Shown here in pieces: positions 1-6,206 of a DNA stretch of 9,250 nucleotides. This DNA comes from Deltaproteobacteria bacterium. Its GTDB lineage: Bacteria; Myxococcota_A; UBA9160; UBA4427. Positions within the stretch are counted from its first letter, which is position 1; every line of letters starts with the position of its first letter. The stretch lies in assembly GCA_011051925.1 (NCBI GenBank), contig DRKE01000344.1, forward strand, positions 1 through 9,250. The letters run 5' to 3'. The position numbers and the translations under genes are program-made. The notes beneath the pieces were generated by a model, which had not been told where the DNA came from, did not search any database, and was given only the letters and a program-made list of their open reading frames with translations.

Positions 1-708
1 GACGCGCAGTCGGGCTCCGTCCTCGACGCCCGGCGGCACCTTGAGATGGATCGTCTGCTGGCCCTCGACCCGGCCGGCGCCCCGGCATCGGGGACAGGGG
101 TTCTCGATGATCTCCCCGGCGCCACCACACCGATCGCAGGGCCGATTGACCCGGAAGAATCCCTGCTGGAAGACGAGCTGGCCCGAGCCCTGGCAGCGGT
201 CGCAGCGGACGGGCTTCGACCCTTCGGCCGCTCCGGATCCCGCGCAGGACTCGCAGCGCTTCATCTTCGGGATCTTGATGCTCGGCTCACAACCGTGCAG
301 CACGTCCACGAGATCGATCTCGAGGTTGTACCGGAGATCCGCGCCCCGCTGCCCCCGGCCCCGCCGACTTCCGCCGCGGCCGCCCTGTCCCCCGAAGATG
401 TCGCCGAAGAGGTCGTTGAAGAGGTCGCCGAAATTCCCCAGGTCGCCGAAATCCGCCCCTCCCGGGCCGCCCCCGGCCGCCCCGCCCAGCCCCGCATGGC
501 CGAAACGGTCGTAGCGGGCGCGCTTTTCGGCGTCGGACAGCACGGCATACGCTTCGGAAACGAGCTTGAAACGCTCTTCAGCCGCCGTATCGCCGGGATT
601 CCGATCGGGATGGCATTCGAGGGCCAGTTTCCGGTAGGCCTTCTTCAGCTCGGATTCCGAAACGCCCCGCTCGACGCCCAGAACCTCGTAAAAGTCGCGC
701 TTGCTCAA
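1..708 (-). CDS. dnaJ: Chaperone protein DnaJ (Hsp40), N-terminal part, cut by window edge
   Basis: DnaJ is the cytoplasmic co-chaperone that binds unfolded protein, passes it to DnaK and stimulates DnaK ATP hydrolysis. The 236 residues visible contain, in order, a J domain (about 1-70, HPD at 33-35), a Gly/Phe-rich region (about 71-122, with repeated FGDL/FGDI units), and four CxxCxGxG zinc-binding repeats at 152-159, 169-176, 191-198 and 205-212. The first C-terminal substrate-binding strands follow, and the gene runs off the left edge in frame. The start is TTG at 708-706. It gives the family-typical opening MSKRDFYEVLGV, it has a GAGGGG ribosome-binding site at 715-720 six bases upstream, and the nearby ATG at 722 is in another frame. 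The gene lies 80 bp after dnaK in the same direction and is probably the last chaperone gene of the operon. All four zinc repeats are intact, so this is a type I DnaJ. Identification is certain; the missing C-terminus cannot be judged. Confidence 0.97.
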   Translation of the reverse strand, partial: MSKRDFYEVLGVERGVSESELKKAYRKLALECHPDRNPGDTAAEERFKLVSEAYAVLSDAEKRARYDRFGHAGLGGAAGGGPGGADFGDLGNFGDLFNDLFGDIFGGQGGRGGSRRGRGQRGADLRYNLEIDLVDVLHGCEPSIKIPKMKRCESCAGSGAAEGSKPVRCDRCQGSGQLVFQQGFFRVNRPCDRCGGAGEIIENPCPRCRGAGRVEGQQTIHLKVPPGVEDGARLRV

Positions 709-788
709 ACCGGTCCCCTCATCCGCTCCCTGCGGGTCACAACCGGCGAACCCTCGTCACCGGCCCGGCCTTGTCAAGTGGAGGCGAT
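709..788 (-). other. dnaK-dnaJ intercistronic spacer
   Basis: This 80-bp spacer is long for an operon junction. It holds the dnaJ ribosome-binding site GAGGGG (715-720), GC-rich partial inverted repeats built on CCGG, and a tiny reading frame of five codons (722-705) whose TGA overlaps the dnaJ TTG start. A perfect TTGACA occurs at 777-772 but has no -10 box at a workable distance. Confidence 0.5.
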
Positions 789-2636
789 TCAGTCGCCGCC
801 GGACTCCGCGTCCGGGTCCTCGTCCTGCCCTCCGAGCGCCGAGTAGAGCCGCTCCGTCAAGCCATAGCTGAGACGCGACAATTCCGCGATCGCCGCCTCG
901 AGGGCTGCAGGATCCTCGCCGCCCATCAGTGCCCGGGTCGCCTCGATCTGGGCCGAGACGGCTTCCCGATCGGTCTCGTCGATGTCCTCGGCGAATTCTT
1001 CGAGGGTCTTGGCCGCCGAATACATCAACGCGTCGGCCTTGTTCTGGGTCTCGATCAGGGATCGCAGCGCCTTGTCGGCGACCGCATTCCCCTCGGCCTC
1101 TGCGACGAGCCGCTCGACCTCCTCTTCGCTGAGCCCACTCGAAGCGGTGACCTCGATTCCCTGGCTCCGTCCGGTCCCCAGATCCTTCGCCGAGACGTTG
1201 ACGACGCCGTCCGTATCGATGGCGAACGTCACTTCGATCTGCGGAACGCCCCGAGGAGCGGGCGGGATGCCGACGAGTTCGAAGCGGCCGAGGGTCATGT
1301 TGTCCTCGGCCATCTCCCGCTCGCCCTGCAGGACATGGATCCGGACGACGTCCTGATGGTCCTCGGTCGTGGAGAAGATCTGGCTCTTGGTGCAGGGAAT
1401 CGTCGTGTTCTTCTCGAGGATCTTCGTCGCGACCCCGCCCTGGGTTTCGACACCCAGGGAAAGCGGCGTGACATCGAGCAGCAACACCTCTTCGACTTCA
1501 CCCGTCAGTACGCCGCCTTGGATCGCCGCCCCCGCCGAAACCACTTCGTCGGGATTCACGCCCTTCATCGCCGGTTTCGAGAAGATCTCCTCCACCCGGG
1601 CCTGGACCCGGGGCATCCGCGTCATGCCCCCCACGAGAACGACCTCGTCGATCTCGCTCGCCGAAAGGCCGGCGTCTTCGAGGGCGATCCGACAGGGCTC
1701 GTCGAGACGCGCCACGAGGTCTCCGACCAGGGTCTCGAGTTCATCGCGCGTCATCGAATGGACGAGATGCTTCGGCCCGTCGTCGTCGGCACAGATGAAG
1801 GGAAGGTTGATATCGGTCTCCATGGCCGAGGAAAGCTCCTGCTTCGCCCGCTCCGCGGCCTCCTTCAAGCGTTGGAGGGCCATCGGATCGCCGCGCAGAT
1901 CGATGCCGTTCTCCTTCTCGAACGAGGCGGCCAGGGATTCGACGATCAGGTTGTCGAAGTCCTCGCCACCGAGAAACGTGTCGCCGTTCGTGCTCAGCAC
2001 CTGGAACACGCCATCGCCGATCTCGAGGATCGAGACGTCGAAGGTGCCGCCCCCGAGATCGAAGACCGCGATCTTCTGGTCGCGGGTCTGGTCGATGCCG
2101 TAGGAGAGAGCCGCTGCGGTCGGCTCGTTGATGATCCGCATCACCTCGAGCCCGGCGATCCGGCCGGCCTCCTTCGTCGCCTGTCGCTGGGCATCGTTGA
2201 AGTAGGCGGGAACGGTGATGACCGCCTGTTCGACGGGTTCGCCCAGGAATTCCTGCGCCGTCACCTTCATCCGCGCGAGCACCATCGCCGCGATTTCCTG
2301 GGGCGAGCAGGCCTTGCCGTCGATCTCCACCCAGGCGTCGCCGTTCTCCGCCGCCACGATCTTGAAGGGCGCGACCTTGGCGAAGGCCTGGACTTCGTCG
2401 GCTTCGAGCTTGCGACCGATCAGGCGCTTCACGGCGAAGATCGTGCGGTCGGGATTCGTGGCCGCCTGGCGCTTGGCGATCTGGCCGACGAGCTTCTCAC
2501 CGCTCTCGGTGAAAGCGACCATCGACGGCGTCGTGCGCGCGCCCTCGGAGTTCGCGATGACCTCGGGTTGATCGTCCATCATGACCGACACACAACTGTT
2601 CGTGGTGCCGAGATCGATCCCGATGACCTTGCTCAT
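789..2636 (-). CDS. dnaK: Chaperone protein DnaK (Hsp70)
   Basis: DnaK is the ATP-driven Hsp70 chaperone, working in the cytoplasm with DnaJ and GrpE. The 615-residue protein shows the nucleotide-binding domain (1 to about 380): phosphate loop DLGTTNS at 8-14, Lys70 at the catalytic position, the EPTAAAL motif at 171-177, the second phosphate motif DLGGGTFD at 193-200 with the usual Thr at 198, and the adenosine motif VGGMTRMP at 335-342. The interdomain linker LLLDVTPLSLG (385-395) couples it to the beta substrate-binding domain (about 396-505), followed by an alpha-helical lid and an acidic Gly/Asp tail ending ESGGD. It is slightly shorter than the roughly 638-residue E. coli protein, mainly in the lid and tail, and does not end in a eukaryote-like EEVD. 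The ATG at 2636 gives the canonical MSKVIGIDLG start. The only nearby ribosome-binding-like sequence is a GGGGGG run (2640-2645) just three bases away. All key residues are present, so it should be functional. Confidence 0.99.
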   Translation of the reverse strand: MSKVIGIDLGTTNSCVSVMMDDQPEVIANSEGARTTPSMVAFTESGEKLVGQIAKRQAATNPDRTIFAVKRLIGRKLEADEVQAFAKVAPFKIVAAENGDAWVEIDGKACSPQEIAAMVLARMKVTAQEFLGEPVEQAVITVPAYFNDAQRQATKEAGRIAGLEVMRIINEPTAAALSYGIDQTRDQKIAVFDLGGGTFDVSILEIGDGVFQVLSTNGDTFLGGEDFDNLIVESLAASFEKENGIDLRGDPMALQRLKEAAERAKQELSSAMETDINLPFICADDDGPKHLVHSMTRDELETLVGDLVARLDEPCRIALEDAGLSASEIDEVVLVGGMTRMPRVQARVEEIFSKPAMKGVNPDEVVSAGAAIQGGVLTGEVEEVLLLDVTPLSLGVETQGGVATKILEKNTTIPCTKSQIFSTTEDHQDVVRIHVLQGEREMAEDNMTLGRFELVGIPPAPRGVPQIEVTFAIDTDGVVNVSAKDLGTGRSQGIEVTASSGLSEEEVERLVAEAEGNAVADKALRSLIETQNKADALMYSAAKTLEEFAEDIDETDREAVSAQIEATRALMGGEDPAALEAAIAELSRLSYGLTERLYSALGGQDEDPDAESGGD

Positions 2637-2699
2637 GGTCCCCCCAAACCCTTCTCGCCCCGGCCTCTCCGACTCGGTGCGAGTAGGAAGTCCGGGACC
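2637..2699 (-). promoter_or_regulatory. grpE-dnaK junction with nested inverted repeats over the dnaK ribosome-binding site
   Basis: On the minus strand GGTCCC (2699-2694, starting in the grpE stop codon) is perfectly complementary to GGGACC (2642-2637), which lies directly before the dnaK ATG and overlaps the GGGGGG ribosome-binding-like run. Nested inside is a perfect 5-bp hairpin, ACTCG-CAC-CGAGT (2684-2672). The transcript could therefore fold with the dnaK start region paired. The folding is deduced by eye and its stability was not computed. Confidence 0.4.
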
Positions 2700-3403
2700 T
2701 ATTCGCGATCCCCCGAGCCGGCCTCTTCGGGCGTGGCCTCTCGAGAGACGATGACCCTGGCCGGACGCAGCATCCGATCGTGGATCATGTAGCCCTTCTG
2801 GAGCACGTCGAGGACGGTGTTGGGCGGCACCTCCGCACTCGCCACCTGGCCCATCGCCTCGTGTTCCGCCGGGTCGAAGGTCCTGCCCCGGGCCTCGATC
2901 TCCTTGACGCCGTGTTTGGCCAATGCCCCGAGCAACTCCCGGTGGACCAGCGCGACGCCGTCGAGGATTCCCTGGATCTCCGTCCCCGCGTTCTGCGCCC
3001 CGTGCTCGAGAGCGCGTTCCAGATTATCGACCGTCGAAAGAAGATCCTTGACGAGATTCTGATGGCCGAACTTGAAGCTCTCCTGCTTTTCCTTGAGGCT
3101 GCGGCGTCGGAAGTTCTCGAATTCCGCCTGGAGGCGGAGAAGTTGCTCGCTCTGCTCGTCGAACTCCTTCAGCTTCTCCTCATGGAGACGCTTCAGGTCC
3201 TGGAGTTCCTGGGACAGCAGCTCGATCGTCATCTTGTCGGGGGTCGATCCCCCCGGCTGCATGCCTTCCGCATCGCCACCCGGCGTCTGTCGCGCCTCGA
3301 CCGCCTGGGTCGCCTCACGAAGCGCCTCCTCCATTTCGGAGCTGGCCTCGATCGTCGGGCCCTCGTCGGGTCCGTTCGCATCTTCGTCGTGCATTTCACT
3401 CAT
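2699..3403 (-). CDS. grpE: Nucleotide exchange factor GrpE
   Basis: GrpE is the dimeric cytoplasmic nucleotide exchange factor that releases ADP from DnaK and so resets the chaperone cycle. The 234-residue protein has an acidic, low-complexity N-terminus (about 1-55), a long charged coiled-coil helix (about 60-115, rich in Leu, Glu, Lys and Gln), the helical dimerisation region, and the C-terminal beta domain with the family signature VLQKGYMIHDRMLRPARVIV at about 200-219. Length is near normal for GrpE; E. coli has 197 residues, and the excess is in the disordered N-terminus. Two starts are possible. ATG at 3403 directly abuts the GGAG at 3404-3407, whereas ATG at 3394 (Met4) has a more normal nine-base spacing, so Met4 may be the true start. 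The gene lies 46 bp after hrcA and 62 bp before dnaK, all in one direction. Confidence 0.98.
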   Translation of the reverse strand: MSEMHDEDANGPDEGPTIEASSEMEEALREATQAVEARQTPGGDAEGMQPGGSTPDKMTIELLSQELQDLKRLHEEKLKEFDEQSEQLLRLQAEFENFRRRSLKEKQESFKFGHQNLVKDLLSTVDNLERALEHGAQNAGTEIQGILDGVALVHRELLGALAKHGVKEIEARGRTFDPAEHEAMGQVASAEVPPNTVLDVLQKGYMIHDRMLRPARVIVSREATPEEAGSGDRE

Positions 3404-3425
3404 CTCCGAAATCCCATTGTCCGAT

Positions 3426-3443
3426 CGCGCGCCCTGACGCGCG
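3426..3443 (-). other. hrcA-grpE intercistronic hairpin
   Basis: CGCGCG arms at 3426-3431 and 3438-3443 flank a six-base loop within the 46-bp gap between hrcA and grpE. No T run follows, so it is probably not a terminator. In B. subtilis the dnaK operon transcript is processed between hrcA and grpE, and a stem-loop there affects stability; a similar role here is inference only. Confidence 0.35.
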
Positions 3444-3449
3444 GCCCTC

Positions 3450-4661
3450 TCAGGCCTGGAGCTTCCGCGTCAACAGCTCAGAGCAGTAGCTCACCAGCGG
3501 AATCACCTGCCCGTAATCCATCCGCCGGGGCCCGATCACGCCCAGCACCCCGAGCGCCCGATTCCCCGGCGACGCCCTTCCCGCCGAGCCGGCCTCCGGA
3601 TCGCCCGTCCGACGCTTCCGGATCGCACCCACGGCGCTCGCCGACGCGCCCTCCGATACGCCCTCCGATACACCATAGGGCGCGACCATCAGGACACAGT
3701 CCCGCAACGCCGGCTCGCCGAGTTCGACGCCGAGTGACATCGACAAACCGACCCGCGTCCCGCCCGGATCGGCCTGTGCGATCCGACGCAGCAGATCCAG
3801 CAAGCGCTGGTTCGTCTCGAGCGCGGAGAAGAGACCGCGGATCCGCTCCGGGTCGGAAAACTCCGGCTGATCGAGCAAGGCCAGCCGCGTCGCGATGACG
3901 AGATCCTCGTCACCTCGCGGGGTTTGGCAAGCGTCCAGGCCGAGGGACCAGGCCCTTCGAAGCAGATCGTCCGCCTCTCCGCGAAGACGGTCCCGCTCGG
4001 ACTCGAGCACGGCCCTCAGACCGAGCAGGGTGCGGCCCGCGACCCGCTCGGCCAGCAGCCCCCCGATCGCCTCGAGCTCTCTCCGGGGGATCGGCTCGGT
4101 TCCGTCGAGGATCCGCTCGATGATGCCGCCATTCTCGGCGATGAGAACGACGAGGATGCGTTCCGAGCTGATCGGGATGAGATGCAGCGTGCGCAGCCGC
4201 TGGTATTCGACCTGGGGCGCCAGGACGAAGCCGAGCTGACGGGTGTGTTCCGACAGCAGGTGCGAGGCATGGCGGGGCGTCTCGGCGGCGTCGACCCCCT
4301 CGAGGGCCCGATCCAGCAGGCGCTGCCGATGGGGGCCCAGGTCGGCGAGCTCGAGCAGATCGTTGATGAAGACGCGCAGCCCCCGCTCGGTCGGAACACG
4401 GCCGGCGGAGGCGTGTGCCTTGGCGATCAGGCCGGCCTCATGGAGTTCGGCCAGGGTATTCCGGATGCTCGCCGAAGAGAGCGGAACCGGCATCAGCAGC
4501 GCGAGCCGCTGGGAAGAGACCGGCCCGGCCTGCCCGACGAAGGCCGCCACCAAGGCGCGCAGGACCATGGCCTGGCGCTCGCTCAGCTCGGTTTCGAGGC
4601 TCGGCCCATGGATTCTCGGTCTGACCGACTTGGGCTTGGCACGACGTCTTGGGCCCGACAT
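3450..4661 (-). CDS. hrcA: Heat-inducible transcription repressor HrcA
   Basis: HrcA is the repressor of class I heat-shock operons (hrcA-grpE-dnaK-dnaJ and groESL). It normally binds the CIRCE inverted repeat, with GroEL keeping it active. The protein has a winged-helix DNA-binding domain (about 25-100) with the family motifs SSASIRNTLAELHEAGLI and SAGRVPTERG, then the GAF-like and dimerisation regions, ending with LGVLGVIGPRRMDYGQVIPLV. At 403 residues it is longer than the usual 340-350. The excess is a Lys/Arg-rich N-terminal tail (1-20) and an insertion at about 331-367 between the conserved APYG and GVLGVIGP motifs. The insertion starts with a duplicated VSEG encoded by a perfect 12-bp tandem repeat (3648-3671). 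The ATG at 4661 has GAGG five bases upstream (4667-4670). It is the first gene after the promoter at 4689-4717. Identification is firm. Whether it recognises canonical CIRCE is unknown, as none is visible here. Confidence 0.96.
   Translation of the reverse strand: MSGPRRRAKPKSVRPRIHGPSLETELSERQAMVLRALVAAFVGQAGPVSSQRLALLMPVPLSSASIRNTLAELHEAGLIAKAHASAGRVPTERGLRVFINDLLELADLGPHRQRLLDRALEGVDAAETPRHASHLLSEHTRQLGFVLAPQVEYQRLRTLHLIPISSERILVVLIAENGGIIERILDGTEPIPRRELEAIGGLLAERVAGRTLLGLRAVLESERDRLRGEADDLLRRAWSLGLDACQTPRGDEDLVIATRLALLDQPEFSDPERIRGLFSALETNQRLLDLLRRIAQADPGGTRVGLSMSLGVELGEPALRDCVLMVAPYGVSEGVSEGASASAVGAIRKRRTGDPEAGSAGRASPGNRALGVLGVIGPRRMDYGQVIPLVSYCSELLTRKLQA
3648..3671 (-). repeat. Perfect 12-bp tandem duplication inside hrcA
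   Basis: Two exact copies of GCCCTCCGATAC (plus-strand reading) sit head to tail and encode VSEGVSEG at residues 331-338 of HrcA, at the start of its extra segment. Being a multiple of three, the duplication keeps the frame. It looks like a recent slippage event. Confidence 0.85.
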
Positions 4662-4678
4662 GGGAACCTCGATGATTT

Positions 4679-4707
4679 CGAAGGGTCACCTATACCCCCC
4701 CCCTTCG
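4679..4707. promoter_or_regulatory. Inverted repeat flanking the hrcA -10 box, possible operator
   Basis: Perfect 7-bp arms CGAAGGG (4679-4685) and CCCTTCG (4701-4707) are separated by 15 bp that contain the -10 box, and the left arm covers the expected transcription start. A repressor bound here would block the promoter. It does not resemble CIRCE in sequence or spacing. Part of one arm is made by the G/C run, so a chance match remains quite possible. Confidence 0.3.
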
Positions 4708-4717
4708 GGAGCGTCAA
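4689..4717 (-). promoter_or_regulatory. Predicted sigma70-type promoter of the hrcA-grpE-dnaK-dnaJ operon
   Basis: Read on the minus strand, TTGACG (4717-4712) matches the -35 consensus at five of six positions. TATAGG (4694-4689) matches the -10 at four of six. They are separated by exactly 17 bp. The predicted transcript would start near 4682 and have a leader of about 21 bases containing the hrcA ribosome-binding site GAGG. In a GC-rich genome such a pair at optimal spacing immediately before an operon is unlikely to be chance. The spacer consists partly of nine consecutive G (4703-4695), which is unusual. Activity is inferred, not shown. Confidence 0.65.
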
Positions 4718-4753
4718 TTCCGGGCATTCCATCGTCCGGCCGGCCCCTCCGCT

Positions 4754-6028
4754 TCACGCTCCGGAAACGAAATCCGCCGCCACGCGATCGGCCAGCAGGC
4801 GACCCGCAGCCGTCAGGCGAAGATCGCCCGGTGCCGGAACGTCCTCCTCGAGCCAGCCGCGAGCGACGTTTCTCGCGATCTCCGACTCGAAATACGCCCG
4901 GGGCGGGGCGCCGAACTCGGCCGCGAAATCCGTTGCGACCAGCCCTTCCCGCCGCCGCAGGGCCAGGAAGACCGCTTCGCCGCGGGCCGTGGGGGGCGGC
5001 AGCGACTCGACCGTCCCCACGTGGGCCGGATCGCGCTCGACCCGCTCGAACCAATCGGACAAGACGCGCGGATTCGCCCGCCTCGCGCCATGGGGATGGC
5101 GCGGCGCGCGGGCCTCCGTCGAATGGGCCCCCATCCCGAGCCCGAGCACGGCCTGTCGGCTCCAGTAGCGGGCGTTGTGACGCGACCGGAATCCCGGCCG
5201 CGCATGATTCGAGATCTCGTAGCGCTCGAAGCCGGCCGCCCCCAGACGATCTTCGATCTGTCCGATCATGTCCGCGGCCACCTCCTCGTCGAAGGCGCTC
5301 ATGCGTCCCGATGCGAGCGCGCGGCCGAAGGGGGTCCCGGGTTCGAAGGTCAACTCATAGGTCGAGACGTGCTCGGGCCCCCAGCGGAGGACCTCGTCGA
5401 GATCGCGATCGAGATCGCTTCGTGTCTGCCCCGGTCCGGCGAAGATGAGGTCGATCGAGAGATTGTCGAAGCCCGCGGCCCGTGCCGCCTCGAGCGCCCG
5501 ACGAGCCAGGATCGCGCGATGCGCCCGCCCGAGGCGTTTCAGCAGGCCGTCGTCGAAGGACTGGATTCCGATCGAAAGCCGATCGATCCCCGCGTCCCGG
5601 AAGGCGGGCAGGCGTGCGAGTTCGAGCGTACCGGGATTGAGTTCAAGGGTGATCTCGATGGGCTCTTCCCGGCGGCCGGTCGGCGGAAACGCCCTCTCGA
5701 CGGCTTCGATCAACCGAGCGATCGAGTCGGGCCGGAAAAGCGAAGGCGTCCCTCCCCCGAAATAGAGGCTCGCGAGCGGTCGCCCGCCGAAATCCCGGCT
5801 GCGCGCCTCGAGTTCCCGCCGCAGCGCGGCAACGTACCGGGTCTCGAGTTCGCGATCGAACGCCTTCGCCGGGACGACCGCGAAATCGCAATAGGGACAG
5901 ATGCGTTCACAGAAGGGAAGATGGACATAGACCCCGACCCGCCCGTCGTCGAAGCTCGCCCCGCCGTGCTCCTTGCCCGCCACATCCCCTCCGGTTCGGG
6001 CGCCATCGCCATCTGCGTTCGGGGTCAT
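4754..6028 (-). CDS. hemW: HemW, radical-SAM haem chaperone / HemN-like protein
   Basis: HemW is a radical S-adenosylmethionine protein long annotated as oxygen-independent coproporphyrinogen III oxidase. Studied members bind haem and deliver it to membrane haemoproteins rather than oxidising coproporphyrinogen. The 424-residue protein has the motif HLPFCERICPYCDF, giving cluster cysteines 40, 44 and 47 (CX3CX2C). Phe49 stands where true HemN has a fourth cysteine, which marks the HemW subfamily. Also visible are the SAM-binding GGGTPS (91-96), LSIGIQSF (151-158), HNARYW (284-289) followed by LGLGMGAHS, and a C-terminal HemN-type winged domain (about 345-420). I chose ATG 6028 because GGGAG (6034-6038) lies five bases upstream and the first 30 residues are low-complexity before the conserved core. 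The frame stays open to 6436, but that extension runs antisense to the M16 gene and has no HemW similarity. Its location upstream of hrcA is conserved in Bacillus-type genomes. The stop at 4754-4756 lies 92 bp before hrcA. Confidence 0.94.
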   Translation of the reverse strand: MTPNADGDGARTGGDVAGKEHGGASFDDGRVGVYVHLPFCERICPYCDFAVVPAKAFDRELETRYVAALRRELEARSRDFGGRPLASLYFGGGTPSLFRPDSIARLIEAVERAFPPTGRREEPIEITLELNPGTLELARLPAFRDAGIDRLSIGIQSFDDGLLKRLGRAHRAILARRALEAARAAGFDNLSIDLIFAGPGQTRSDLDRDLDEVLRWGPEHVSTYELTFEPGTPFGRALASGRMSAFDEEVAADMIGQIEDRLGAAGFERYEISNHARPGFRSRHNARYWSRQAVLGLGMGAHSTEARAPRHPHGARRANPRVLSDWFERVERDPAHVGTVESLPPPTARGEAVFLALRRREGLVATDFAAEFGAPPRAYFESEIARNVARGWLEEDVPAPGDLRLTAAGRLLADRVAADFVSGA

Positions 6029-6206
6029 CTCCACTCCCGGCTCGGCCGTCGATCGAGCCAGGAGCCTATCCCAATCCCTCTTCCGTCGTGATGCACGCGC
6101 CTCGGGTCCGATCTCTGTGCCGCGAAACGGCGCGAGGAATCGGGGGGCCATGCAAGCGAGCGGCAGGCGCCTTCTGTACTCTCGTCGCGCCTTGAATCCC
6201 CACGAA
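6029..6206. other. Divergent intergenic region between hemW and the M16 peptidase gene
   Basis: These 178 bases should hold promoters for both genes, but I cannot point to a convincing -35/-10 pair on either strand. The visible elements are the hemW ribosome-binding site GGGAG at 6034-6038 and a perfect 6-bp inverted repeat with a nine-base loop (6039-6044 and 6054-6059) immediately upstream of it. If the peptidase starts at the alternative ATG at 6150, the region shrinks to 121 bp. Confidence 0.6.
6039..6059 (-). other. Small hairpin in the hemW leader, beside the ribosome-binding site
   Basis: On the minus strand GGCTCG and CGAGCC form a perfect 6-bp GC-rich stem with a nine-base loop. The stem ends at the base next to the GGGAG ribosome-binding site. 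It could affect hemW translation or be chance in this GC-rich DNA; no sequence run typical of a terminator follows it. Confidence 0.3.

Larger units (their letters stand above)
4662..4753. other. hemW-hrcA intergenic regulatory region
   Basis: This 92-bp gap separates the end of hemW from the start of hrcA. It holds a sigma70-like promoter, a run of nine G (minus strand), a 7-bp inverted repeat around the -10 box and the hrcA ribosome-binding site. I searched it by eye for the CIRCE consensus (TTAGCACTC, nine bases, GAGTGCTAA) on both strands and did not find it, nor a clear sigma32-type promoter. The presence of a promoter implies that hrcA and the chaperone genes can be transcribed independently of hemW. 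Confidence 0.7.

Noticed and set aside
772..777. A perfect TTGACA on the minus strand between dnaK and dnaJ, as an internal dnaJ promoter
   Set aside because: At 16-18 bp downstream the sequence is GC-rich (for example AGGGTT) with no TATAAT-like box.
2672..2684. ACTCG-GTG-CGAGT before dnaK as a remnant CIRCE half-site pair
   Set aside because: CIRCE has 9-bp arms with a 9-bp spacer; here the arms are 5 bp with a 3-bp loop, and only the CTC/GAG core is shared. It fits a simple hairpin better.
771..2792. A 673-residue open frame on the plus strand, antisense to all of dnaK
   Set aside because: Long antisense frames opposite GC-rich dnaK genes are a well-known artefact of codon bias and have been misannotated as NAD-glutamate dehydrogenase. 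It has no ribosome-binding site of note and no recognisable domain.
3924..5168. A 414-residue plus-strand frame spanning hrcA and the end of hemW
   Set aside because: It crosses two well-supported minus-strand genes and the promoter gap, with arginine- and proline-rich composition typical of shadow frames.
5973..6206. N-terminal extension of the M16 peptidase to an ATG at 5973
   Set aside because: It would overlap the hemW coding start on the other strand and adds no family sequence or signal peptide; the family-conserved region begins just after ATG 6207.
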